Below, one piece after another: positions 22,855-33,000 of a stretch of DNA of 64,000 nucleotides; the stretch's first letter is position 1, and every line of letters starts with the position of its first letter. The notes below the pieces were generated by a model. The model was not told the origin of the DNA. It did no database searches and worked only from the letters and a program-made list of their open reading frames with translations. Source of the stretch: Podospora pseudocomata. Taxonomy: Eukaryota; Ascomycota; Sordariomycetes; Sordariales; Podosporaceae. Made by a program: the position numbers and the translations under genes. The DNA is taken from positions 3,162,001-3,226,000 of the forward strand of contig NC_085889.1 in NCBI RefSeq assembly GCF_035222375.1, read 5' to 3'.

Positions 22855-23820
22855 TTACGCATCAAGGATACCGTTTGCTTGTCGTAGATGCTCTATATTT
22901 CGAATAACCATTTGTAACTTCCGTTCAGACGGCTCTAGAGTGGTCTGGAACCCAGATAACGCCCGCTGATACAACGTCTCTGCTGCCCCCAGTCGGCCCT
23001 GATCCGCGTAAAGGAGATCCAACATATGTGTCGCGTCGGTGATATTACTTCTTTTGAAATCGCACTCGCGCCCCTGGAACTTCCCAGCCCACCATGAGCA
23101 CCTCTCCACATGCGGGAGAAGCCGCCGCTGGAGCTCCCAATAGTCCTTAGTCTTGCTGTCGGGCACGGAGAATCCTACCACCGTCATCGCTTGCCGCAGA
23201 AACAATCTCTTCCCATTGTCATCCTGTATGTGCGACGTCCATCTGTGCACCGCCGGGTGTATGCTGTGGTTGCCGCTGCCCTACATGGACCCTCAGGCCT
23301 CGATCATCGAGTAGCGGAGCAACAGTCTCTCTGCGTCCAAGAACCTGACCTCGTTGCACGCCATATCGCAGAGCCATCCGGACTACTGCTCCCCACCGCC
23401 TGCCGAAGCTTGCAGTATACCGTGCCACAGGTCTATGTTGTCCACAAAAGCCCAGAGCCGCAGTAGATTCGAGGCGTGCTCGTTCCTCACCTCGATTGCC
23501 TTGAATAACATCATCCACGTCGTCCCAACACTTCCCTTCTCGTAATCTACCAACGGTAAGCTAGACTTGCCGTTAAACCTAATCAAGTCGTCCCACTACT
23601 ACTTGTAGAGCCGAACATACGACGCAACGTTGAGGCAGGTCTCGCGGAGATACGATGCAGCCTGCATCAGCACAAGTGGCAGCCCATCGAGCAAACCGAG
23701 CAGCTCGGTCCCCGTCTCGTCCATAACTGCCACCTGTCAGCCTGAGCCCCAAAACGTACGTCGTTAAAGGCCTACATAGTTGTTGCCTATACCACTGCCG
23801 GAACATAGCATTGCCCAATT
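22855..23820 (-). pseudogene. Relic of an NB-ARC/TPR-type NLR
   Basis: On the minus strand, LLGLLDGLPLVLMQAASYL (about 23690-23630) is the end of an NB-ARC domain (GLPLAL type). Next come WDDLIRFNGKSSLPLVDYE, then TTWMMLFKAIEVR, ASNLLRLWAFVDNIDLWHGI, and a C-terminal part ending in a TPR unit (LDLLYADQGRLGAAETLYQRAL). Two consecutive stops precede WDDLIR, and several frame changes lie between 23250 and 23400, so it is clearly dead. The N-terminal effector domain and P-loop are absent; the sequence stops near 23820, about 95 bp before a pogo transposon end at 23916. It converges with the intact NLR. Different repeat chemistry (TPR instead of ankyrin) shows it is not a recent duplicate of that gene. 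Confidence 0.75.
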
Positions 23821-24039
23821 TTGTGTCCACCTTGTTTAGTCGTTAACCTGTCAACCTGTCCTACTAGTGACACCTTCCGGTATCCTGCTTGCACAGCCAG
23901 CAAGACTCTGACTTAACGTATATTATAAGCGAGTCGTACATATAAGCGAGTCGTACATATAAGCGAGTCGTACAGTCTCCACCACGACGCGTCCTCCTTA
24001 CACCTAACATCAATTTTTTCCACAACCCAATATGCCTCC

Positions 24040-24167
24040 TGTCACGGCAGGCCGGACCACTGCACCATACCCACTGTGATTGCTATCAAAAGCTACAAGT
24101 GAGCCAAGCTTCCTGGCTTGGCTCGCTCCAGTGGTATATATATGGTGACGCCGCCACAGCCGTCACA
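24040..24167 (-). repeat. Solo TRIM LTR, left copy of an inverted pair
   Basis: 128 bp, TGTCACGGC...GCCGTCACA, the same length and ends as the LTRs of the TRIM at 1133-1613, with a few substitutions in the first 45 bp. It is identical to the inverted copy at 26109-26236. Left flank CCTCC. The minus orientation follows that assigned to the complete TRIM. Confidence 0.8.
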
Positions 24168-24854
24168 ACCGTACGCCTGTTTTAATGGCCCAAAGCAGCC
24201 AACATCGAGTGGCTGGAGGAGGTGAGAGGAATGTGGAGGCATACAGAGCGTAATAATGTTGTTCTGCTGGCAGTGGCGCTCGAATCCGGTCGAGTGGTGG
24301 CTTTCGTGGCCGTCGAGGATCAACAACCGGTATTTGCCCTTTGTACGGGACGTTGTGTGATAGTCAAAGTGCTTGATCCAATCTAGACCTACCGCATTGG
24401 TAGTCCAGCCATTATCGGTGGTTGCGATGCGCCAGTCGGCCGGGAGGTTGCACTCGGTATACCAGTTGGCGAGGTGGTACTGCGCGGCCAAGATAATGAA
24501 GGGAGGGATAGCCCAGCCGAGGGCATTAACTCCCTGAATCACGGTTGCTCATTCACGGTTGCCAGGCTGGGCTAGTTTTGCCTTTCTAAGGCCGTCCGAG
24601 GTCGTAACTACTATACCCGCGAAGATGATGCCCATCATAAACCCAGTCTCGTCGAAGGTGTAGATATCGTCATCTACAATACCGTACTTGGCCTTGGTGT
24701 TCCGTACGAGCGTAAATCACTCGGTAATGACCTTTTGATCCTCGCATTTAGCCCTCTGGTAGTCGTATCTACGCGTAAAACGCGTACGGAGCTGTGGCTG
24801 GCGTTTGACGAAGTTATGTGCCCAGAGCTTGCCAACAGGGGGCGCGTCGCGTAC

Positions 24855-25816
24855 TGTTACAACCTGCACCAGGAATGGATACAGACTGCAAGGCAGTACG
24901 CCAGAGGTGAATATGACAGGATGATCGAAGGTTGTGACAAGCGTCTCAGACATGGGTTCACTGTCAACAACAGGTTGTTCTAACAAAGAGCTACTGAGAG
25001 TAGATTGTAGACAAATGAACTTGAATTGCTTGCATGAGGAACTGTCTATCTACACCAGCCAGTTCCTCCGTATATATAGTGTTGGAATGGGGTCGCTGAG
25101 AGCACTGTAGCTACAGGGGTCTCAGGAGGGTGAAGCAATTACCCAAGAACTTGGCGAGTGTCGGACTGTGCTGCTAAGTACGACGACGCGGTTGTCGAAG
25201 GAAGAAAGTGCAACAGGTATTACCTGCAAATACAGAGAGTAGTGGACTGAGATGTTGTAGTCTCATAAGATACTGTAAATGATCAATCTTATTGACTGTC
25301 TTGACTTATTATTTCTTAAGGAAAGAAAGAAGCAGAAAAACCATTGCAATTGAAAGAGGGCTCTTTATGAGCACCTGAACTCCCTTATCATCCTTATTCA
25401 GTAACTTGAATCTATGATATCATTGTCGATGAGGTGCTCGAGTCGCTCATGATGCTTCTCATATTGTTCGGAGGTCCGGTCAAGAGCTTGTCCGGAGGTC
25501 CAGTCGAGAGTCTGTCCGGAGATCCGGTGAGGAGTCCTAGGAGCCGTTGAGAGCACTTGTGGGCGAGCCGTTGAGAGCGCTGTGGGCGAGCCGTTGAGAG
25601 CGCTGTGGGCGCAGAATTCCATAAACAAGTGCTGTAAGATTCCATGAATAAATGCTGCATTTTAACATATAGACCAGTGGGTCGTGGACCGCTGACTTAC
25701 AGACGGTATCCCGGTCCGCTCCTGATTTGCCGATACTGGACCGTGGACCCCGCCGTCTTCCAGAACCGTGACACCCAGTGGTTCCTGTACAGGGGTATTA
25801 CGCTTGGGGCGTAACA
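24855..25816 (-). repeat. Solo LTR1 containing a nested LTR2
   Basis: It begins TGTTACAACCTGCACC and ends GGGGCGTAACA, i.e. LTR1 read in reverse. The 5-bp target CGTAC is duplicated at 24850-24854 and 25817-25821, inside pogo transposase sequence. An LTR2 of 588 bp is inserted at 25080. Without the insert the LTR is about 370 bp, like the copy at 38304-38672. A solo LTR left by recombination; no internal genes. Confidence 0.88.
25080..25667. repeat. Solo LTR2 nested inside LTR1
   Basis: 588 bp, TGTTGGAATGGGG...GCATTTTAACA, with the target TATAG duplicated at 25075-25079 and 25668-25672 within LTR1. It closely matches the copy at 26424-27014. It contains several GTTGAGAGC/GTGGGCGAGCC tandem units near 25540-25610. 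Third level of nesting, so the youngest event here. Confidence 0.88.
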
Positions 25817-26108
25817 CGTACGCGTAGCAGTTGGTTGGCCATATCTTCAACACTACGCAATCTTGGTGGAAAAGCTCGCGTACATAGCTCAATAATATAT
25901 CGGACAATAGCTTCCTCTTTCGATTGAGTCAGCTTTTTTCGAATTGGGTGTTATATCGCGTCGTGCAGGCCGGCCGGCGCGCGTCGGTTAGAGAGAGAGT
26001 CATAGCTGGTACGTTGTAGAGCTTAGCTGCAGCTCGGAGGCTTAATTTTTCATTGATTCGAAGAGCCTCAAGGGCTAAGAGTATCCTGGCTTCCTTTGAA
26101 GTAGGAGG

Positions 26109-26236
26109 TGTGACGGCTGTGGCGGCGTCACCATATATATACCACTGGAGCGAGCCAAGCCAGGAAGCTTGGCTCACTTGTAGCTTTTGATAGCAATCAC
26201 AGTGGGTATGGTGCAGTGGTCCGGCCTGCCGTGACA
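26109..26236 (+). repeat. Solo TRIM LTR, right copy of an inverted pair
   Basis: Reverse complement of 24040-24167 with no difference that I can see. Its left flank GGAGG is the inverted form of the CCTCC target. The right flank (CCAAGACC) is not pogo sequence, so one breakpoint of the rearrangement lies here. Confidence 0.8.
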
Positions 26237-26423
26237 CCAAGACCCGAGATTTGTGGCTAGGCCAGAGGGAGCAAACGACTATATACCTGAGGTGAGGGCC
26301 TGGGCTGTGCCGCAGTGATGAGCCAAGTCCAGCACAAACGCGCACGGATATCTAAGCGTAATCCAGTTGTTCAGCTGAATCCTCAGCAAATCGCATTCCT
26401 TATGATGGCCCATAGATGATTAT

Positions 26424-27014
26424 TGTTAGAATGGGGTCGCTGAGAGCACTGTAGCTACAGGGGTCTCAGGAGGGTGAAGCAGTTACCCAAGAACTTGGCG
26501 AGTGTCGGACTGTGCTGCTGAGTACGACGACGCGGTTGTCGAAGGAAGAAAGTGCAACAGGTATTACCTGCAAATACAGAGAGTAGTGAACTGAGATGTT
26601 GTAGTCTCATAAAATACTGTAAATGATCAATCTTATTGACTGTCTTGACTTATTGTTTCTTAAGGAGAGAAAGAAGCAGAAAAACCATTGCAATTGGAAG
26701 AGGGCTCTTTATGAGCACCTGAACTCCCTTATCATCCTTATTCAGTAACTTGAATCTATGATCTCATTGATGAGGTGCTCGAGTCGCTCATGATGCTTCT
26801 CATATCTCTCATTGTTCGGAGGTCCGGTCAAGAGCTTGTCCGGAGATCCGGTGAGGAGTCCTGGGAGCCGTTGAGAACACTTGTGGGCGAGCCGTTGAAA
26901 GCGCTGTGGGCGAGCCGTTGAGAGCGCTGTGGGTGAGCCGTTGAGAACAATGTGGGCGGAGAATTCCATAAACAATTGCTGTAAAATTCCATGAATAAAT
27001 GCTGCATTTTAACA
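26424..27014. repeat. Solo LTR2
   Basis: 591 bp, TGTTAGAATGGGG...GCATTTTAACA, with ATTAT duplicated at 26419-26423 and 27015-27019. Differs from the nested copy mainly by small changes in the CGAGCCGTTGAGA tandem units. No internal genes remain, so it is a recombination product of a former LTR element. Confidence 0.88.
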
Positions 27015-27632
27015 ATTATGATTTCGGCTTTAGAGATCGGAGTGGTAAATGTCTAGATATACAAAAAGTCATGCTTCATGATCCTTTCTCCTGAGAGCCT
27101 GAAAATACGAGCTCGATGTACCGAAGTACCTATGTATTTAACCGCCCGTTTTATTTTCGAACTTGTTTTCTGTCGGCGCTTACATGCTTCAGGTTCATTG
27201 GGAGACTGAGGGGTGTGAATGTAGAAGAGAGGGAGAGAAATCTTTTTCAGTTTTTGGCAGTATGTCTTCCGAAATCTGCATCAGATTTCCCTGGAAATGA
27301 CAGTCTGGATGGTCAGCGGTGTGGAAGTAGTTCAAACAATCGCTTTGTCGATGCCCGTCAGTCTCTTTGTCACGGCACGTTTGAGTTACTGTAGTGAAAA
27401 AGCAAAAGACCCTCAGAGAAACAATTCTTATTCAATTCACGAGTATCCAAAATCTGCTAGTTCTCCAGTGTCTCATCCATTTCCCAAAACCCAAAAGTCA
27501 AAAATCATAACTGGGTCTATAACCTGGTCTCTTGAGCAGGATTCCCGTAACGGGAAACCAGATCCCTGATGTCGCCGAGTACCCTAAACGGAGGTCAGGA
27601 ATGTAATAGACCTTTGAATGTTGTGGAACGCA
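27015..27632. other. Intergenic; holds a segment shared with 58138-58250
   Basis: Around 27205-27310 the minus strand reads DHPDCHFQGN then EDILPKTEKDFS. Near 58138-58250 the minus strand reads EHPDYHFEGN then EDILLKVEEDFS. This is a short paralogous coding-like segment, possibly from a gene family I do not recognise. No complete gene is visible here. Confidence 0.4.
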
Positions 27633-28775
27633 TCAGGTGCATTCAGGGCTTGTCACGTACTGCTCCCGCAACGTCTGGTTATCAAAGAACAAGGCGGAGA
27701 CGTGTGTGTTGAACCTACTATTAGAGCGTCATTAGCACACAGTATCTCCCACACTATCCTTCTGGTGACATGCAGCTTGTAAAGATCAATTCGTCCATCA
27801 TAGTCCTCCTCAGGTGCTGATCGATTCACTCGTTGATGGTATGCCTTGACGTATTTATCGTCAAAACGATTGCATGATGGCTTCCATTGACCAAATTCAT
27901 CTATAGTCTTTATCAGCATCTTTCACCTGATCGATAGGAATACCCAGCTTACACTCGTTATGTGCATAAAAGCAACAGGCGTCAAAGATCAAGCTACCCC
28001 CTGTTTCGACGTCTACGCCAGAATTGGCGTACCACAAATCGCCATGGACAAGCGAGGGCTTGACAGATCGTCCTTCCGTCTCAAGTGGGCGAAGGAGTCT
28101 TGGGATGACAGTCTCAAAGAGAATTGGTACTAGAGCATCCAATTCAGGGTCTGGTCCTTTGGCTTGCATCTCGAGATCCAGTGCATGACGAAGACTCTTG
28201 GCGAAGAAGACCTCCCAGCTGTCTTCCCACTCCACCATTTGTGGAAGATTCCCGGCGTAGGTTGTGGTGTGGAACCCAAATTTGCCGGTCGGGGACTGGC
28301 TCTTCTGATGCAGCGTCGCAAGTTTTCTGGTGAACTCCTCGGGCTCTGGGAGCTGATCATCGACCATTTCTCGAAACTCGCACAGGAAAAAGTAGGTGTC
28401 CGGAAGTGAATCATATGGTCCATAGGCGATTGGCTTTGGGGCAAAGTCAGGGGTGACGGAATGGATTGCCTTCATGGACTCAAACTCTACCTTCACCATC
28501 TTGGAGCCGATCTCGCCAGACAAGACCTTGATGAAGAAGGACAGCTCAGATCCATCCTCCAGCTCGACATCGATTCGTCCGGTGTTTGCCCAGAAGCTGA
28601 CTCCATGGCCCTCGGTGGAAACAACATTGGAGCCAGCAGGCAGTTCTCGCCAATCGTGATGTTAGCGGAACCAACTGATAATGCAATGTTGTACAAGGGT
28701 ACCTCTCAAAACAGCCGGATCAAGATCTGTGTTGTCTCCTCCGAATTCCAGCCCCGGTGCGCCGTTATAATTCAT
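27633..28775 (-). CDS. Fructosamine/ketosamine-3-kinase family protein
   Basis: Exon 1 runs 28775-28703 (MNYNGAPGLEFGG...); exon 2 runs 28645-27953; exon 3 starts at 27900. Intron 1 (57 nt) is GTACCC...GCGAG with branch CGCTAAC; intron 2 (52 nt) is GTAAGC...TATAG. Family motifs: EGHGVSFWANTGRID, LSFFIKVLSG, GEFESM-like VEFESMKAIHSV, the kinase catalytic loop SLVHGDLWYAN, IFDACCFYAHNE, and after the splice EFGQWKP. A last exon near 27710-27633 encodes NTHVSALFFDNQTLREQ up to a TGA at 27633, matching the family C-terminus. The junction between DLYKL and this exon is unresolved: no good donor is visible, and reading straight on gives a different tail ending at 27653. These enzymes phosphorylate sugar-amine adducts so that they fall off proteins or metabolites; acts in the cytosol. 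Confidence 0.85.
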
Positions 28776-29055
28776 TGCAAGACTTGGTTTGAGTAGCGCG
28801 AGAAGCTGAGGTTTCAAAATAGCCGCTGGATCCAATTCGAACGGCGAGCGGGGTAATAATAATAGGGGCGATGAAAGAGCAAAGCGGCGGTTGCTTACAT
28901 CTGCAGAGATGCCTGAGGACGCCTTGATTCACTATAAAAGGATTAGCGCATGGTGTGAAACTGGCTGTCTCGAATATTTCCGTTTGCTGCTCATTGTTGG
29001 TTTCAACGCCTCAACCTTGCAGACAAAACCACCCACCGACCGTAAAACCTGCATC
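28776..29055. promoter_or_regulatory. Shared 280-bp divergent promoter
   Basis: The start codons of the ketosamine kinase (minus) and the deaminase (plus) are 280 bp apart with nothing else between them. A CTATAAAAGG box at about 28931-28940 lies upstream of the deaminase ATG. Co-regulation is inference. Confidence 0.5.
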
Positions 29056-29601
29056 ATGACACCTACCCCGCCAATTGCGCCTCATGACCACAAGACCTAC
29101 ATGCGGTACGCTCTTGAACAGGCGAAGCTCTCACCACCCTCGCCTTCAAAGTTTTGCGTAGGGGCTGCTCTGGTTGACGCCGACGCGAACCGGGTTCTCT
29201 CAACAGGTTACTCGGAGGAACTGGCCCGCGACCGACCAAACGATCCCGGATCTACCCACGCTGAGCATTGCTGCTTCATCAAAGTAGCTGACGAGAATGG
29301 AATCCACGACTTTGACATCGCGCCTGTCCTTCCGCCCAATACGGTACTCTATACGACCATGGAGCCTTGCAACGAGCGGTTGAGCGGAAACCGGACATGT
29401 GTTGAGAGAATTCTGGGACTTGGGAGCGCGATCAAGGTGGTTTATGTCGGAATTCGCGAGCCAAATACGTTCATTCAAGATAACCAGGGTATCAAGAGGT
29501 TGGAAGCCGCTGGCGTGAAGGTTGTCTTGCTGGAGGACGACGAGACTCTTCGTCAAGAGATTCTGGAGGTCACGTTCGCTGGACATGAAAAGAGGGGTTG
29601 A
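29056..29601 (+). CDS. CMP/dCMP-type (riboflavin-like) deaminase
   Basis: 181 residues, no intron. The zinc-dependent cytidine-deaminase fold shows HAEHCCFIK (zinc ligand and catalytic Glu) and TTMEPCNERLSGNRTCVERIL (PCxxRxSGxxxC, two cysteine ligands). KFCVGAALVDAD and VVYVGIREPNTF fit the fungal family often annotated as cytosine deaminase or DRAP deaminase. The ATG at 29056 (MTPTPP) is preferred over an upstream in-frame ATG at 28891 because family members begin there and the upstream part lies on the TATA box. The substrate cannot be read from the sequence; a diaminopyrimidine or cytosine-type ring is likely. No damage seen. Confidence 0.88.
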   Translation: MTPTPPIAPHDHKTYMRYALEQAKLSPPSPSKFCVGAALVDADANRVLSTGYSEELARDRPNDPGSTHAEHCCFIKVADENGIHDFDIAPVLPPNTVLYTTMEPCNERLSGNRTCVERILGLGSAIKVVYVGIREPNTFIQDNQGIKRLEAAGVKVVLLEDDETLRQEILEVTFAGHEKRG

Positions 29602-30098
29602 GACGGGAGTGAGGGACTAGCTGGAAGTTGTCGACCACGAGCAATTCAGCAGGGCAATTCAAAATCAAATATATGCTGTCAAGAAATTCTCGATGAGATA
29701 CTGTTGTCGTAAACAAGGATCGTGTGAAACTCAGTCAAAATAACTCGCAAATTCAAAGTTGGAGCCAGTGTTTCATGACGTTGAGCCAATCAACGGGCGG
29801 GAAGGAACGGTAGCAATAATATGAGGATGCACGGGAGGTAAGGAGAGGGGACTGGAAGCACGGGCGCGAACCTGCAGCAGTGCAGCCCGATGGTGCTGTG
29901 CCACAACCACAGCCGGCGAGATGGTCCACGAATCTTGTGCAGTCCATGTCGCAGAGTCCTCTTTTCCGCGCATCCACGAGTGTCACGACATCTCCAGGAG
30001 CATTCTCTGTAGCGACTTCTGGCCACCACAATACTCGTTAAGAAAAACATGGGTGACGCAACAAAAGATTGTCGTCTCTTGAGCCACGAGACTTGAAA
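29602..30098. other. Intergenic upstream of the second NLR
   Basis: No gene or repeat end is recognised. Short minus-strand frames here (up to 92 codons) lack motifs. Confidence 0.3.
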
Positions 30099-33000
30099 AT
30101 GGTGAGTTCAATGTTCTGTCGCGACACGTTGGGGGTATTAGCAATCATGTGCTGACAGGAATCTCATCCCAGTCCCTCGGGCGATTTCGACGAAGCAGGG
30201 ATCGCAAGAGCACCTTCGACATCAGTTTCCCCATCAGACGATTGACCTCCCATTCTCCAGAAGGCTCCGACCTCAGCCGCGCAACAACAATCGTCGACGA
30301 TGGGGTGGATGATGCGAAAGGGCCGCTTGGGCTCAACACTCTACACGCACCTCCAGGCCCAACCTTCGATTTAGTATTAGTACATGGGCTTGGAGGAGGT
30401 TCGAAAAAGACATGGAGCAAAACAACATCGCTGAAGGATTACTGGCCTGCAGAGTGGCTGCCGAAAGACCCTGCCTTTACCAATGTTCGGATTCACAGCT
30501 ATGGCTACAATTCGGATTGGACGAAAAGGAACGATAACTGCCTCAACGTTCACCACATTGGCAAGGCCTTCCTGGGCGATCTGGCGACATCGCCACATAT
30601 CGATGGAAGTAACACCAACTTGGTGCTGATTGGCCACAGCATGGGTGGTCTGGTCGTTAAGAAGACCTACATGTTGGCGCGTCAGGATCCGCTGTACCAG
30701 GCACTCGCCGCTCGAGTCCGTGCAATTTTCTTTCTTGGAACACCGCATCGTGGGTCAGACTCAGCAAAGCTCCTGAAGAATATCCTTCAAGTTGCTTCTT
30801 CGGCACCCGCTTATGTGACAGACCTTGTTCGAGGATCCGGGGCTATCCAAAGCATCAACGATGAATTCCGCCAATACTCGGCCGATGTAGAGCTGTGGTC
30901 ATTGTACGAGACACAAAAGCTTGCAGTTAAAGGGTTCAGCACTCTCATTGTCGATCCAGAATCAGCTACCTTGGGGTACCGTGAAGAAAGACAAATACCA
31001 ATAAACGCTGACCACCGATCCATTTGCAAATTCGACACACCACTTGATCCGAACTACGTGACGTTAAGGAACGCCCTCGCCTCCTCCATACGTGGAATAG
31101 CAGAAGCAGGTATGGGGCGTCCTCACGATCTGGAGATTTGGCAAGCACATGCTAACATCATGAGTCAGAACTGACAGCCGCACAAATAACACAGCAAAGC
31201 ACCATTCAGGATCTTGCCGACTTTCTCTCCATCAGCGATAACGTCGATGATGACTTCTTCACTGTTCAGGACGCGCGTGTCGATGGTACATGTCGGTGGT
31301 TACTGGACAAGAGCGGATATCAAAACTGGAAGAATGCGGATTCTGACAGCCCATCCATTCTCTGGATTGATGGAAAGCCTGCCACCGGCAAGACCGTACT
31401 GTCCGGATTTGTCATCGACGACATCTACGAGGCTGGCAGTCCATGCAGTTACTATTTCTTCAAACACAGCGAAAAGTCGAAATCCAAACTCAGCTCATGT
31501 CTGCGTACTCTTGCATTCCAGATGGCCATGCAGGATGCTGGTGTGCTTGCTAAGCTATCCGAGCTCCAGAAGACAAACACCAACCTTGACCTGGAGAACG
31601 AGCGTAGCATTTGGAGGTCGCTGTTCATATCGGGAATTCTCCCCGCCATGTCGAAGCCGCATTTTTGGGTGCTTGATGCCCTGGATGAATGCTCCAACGC
31701 CAAGTCTCTGTTTGAGTCAATTCTCTGCAAGATGGACGGTTCCGCACAGCCACTGAAGATTCTGGTTACAAGTCGGGAAACACCCGAGTTGTTAACGAGT
31801 TTCACTGCCCTTGGCCCGAAGCGGGTTCTTCGTGAGCAGATCTCCACCGAAGAAACGCTCCCGGATATTGAGCGGCTGGTGACAAGCAAAGCCCAGTCCA
31901 TCATCGCTGAAGATGATGAGAGTCGCGGTAGATTGGTTAAACGAATTATCGACAAGTCCAAAGGCTCGTTCCTGTGGACCCAGTTGGTCCTTGACGAGCT
32001 AGCAGATACTTTCAGCGAAGAAGCAGTGAAGCAGGTTCTCGATGAAGTGCCGCGGGGAATGGAACAATTGTATCACAGGGCTCTAGAAACAATGACTCGG
32101 GAGACAAGAGGGAAGCCAATCATCAAGGCGGTCCTTGAATGGACGACCTGCGCATTAAGGCCCCTTACCATTCTGGAGCTAAACGTCTGTTTGGAGATCC
32201 AACTGAGGGATAGGTTTCCCCAGCTCCAAGACACAATTGCAGCACTCTGTGGTCAGCTTGTCAGTGTTGATAAACTTCAGAGAGTACAAATCATCCACGA
32301 AACAGCCCGAGAATTTCTGCTGGACGAGGGCTTGAGATCCGATTTCGCTATCGACCGAGTTCAGGCGCATACGAACATGGCCCAAGTGTGTCTAACCTTT
32401 CTTACCGGGAATGAGCTTCGTCCCGCAAGAATGCAAAGACGTCTTAGCACAAGCCAGCCAGTAACTAAGAAATGGTCAGCGCTTTACGCTTATGCGTGCA
32501 CCGCATTCTCATATCACCTCTCCAAAGCCGACCCGAGCAGAAACGATCTATTGTCCTTGTTGGATACATTCCTGAAAGCGAACATCCTGACTTGGATTGA
32601 CCACACGGCCCAGGGTAAAAGTTTGGGACCCATGGTGCGGTCCGCAAAGGAGCTCAAAACTTACACTGAGAGATGCATGGCAGAGCGATCGCCCTTACGA
32701 AGAGACCTACAGCGCATGAAGACTTGGACCAAGGATCTTCAGCGAATTGCCGCCAAGTTTTCCGCTGCGCTCCTAACGTCCCCCTCTGCTATTTACTCCC
32801 TAATCCTACCGTTCTGCCCTGAGCAGTCTGCCATACACGATACAAGTCCCAATGGGAAGCGAATATCCATCGTGGGACTTGCCAACCTGCAATGGGATGA
32901 CCGGTTGTCCTGTATCAACCTTCGACAAGAGAAAACGAGCGCAATTTGTTACGGGGAGGAATTTCTTGCTGTTGGAGTGACAGGCGGCCGAGTTGGTCTG

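Larger units (their letters stand above)
23916..26108. mobile_element. Rearranged pogo-type transposon carrying nested LTRs
   Basis: The left terminal repeat (ACGTATATTATAAGCGAG with three GTCGTAC units, after TA at 23914-23915) runs forward to ATGCCTCC at 24039, where a 128-bp TRIM LTR sits. Beyond it the transposase reads in reverse: C-terminal to N-terminal from 24168 to 24854 and from 25817 to 26108, interrupted by an LTR1 at 24855-25816. The reverse part ends GTAGGAGG at 26108, next to an inverted TRIM LTR. In transposon orientation both flanks carry CCTCC, the TRIM target duplication, so the segment between the two TRIM LTRs was inverted after insertion. Several stops (for example TCATTCACG near 24550 in place of a Trp codon) show decay. 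The 3' terminal repeat is missing. Confidence 0.75.
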
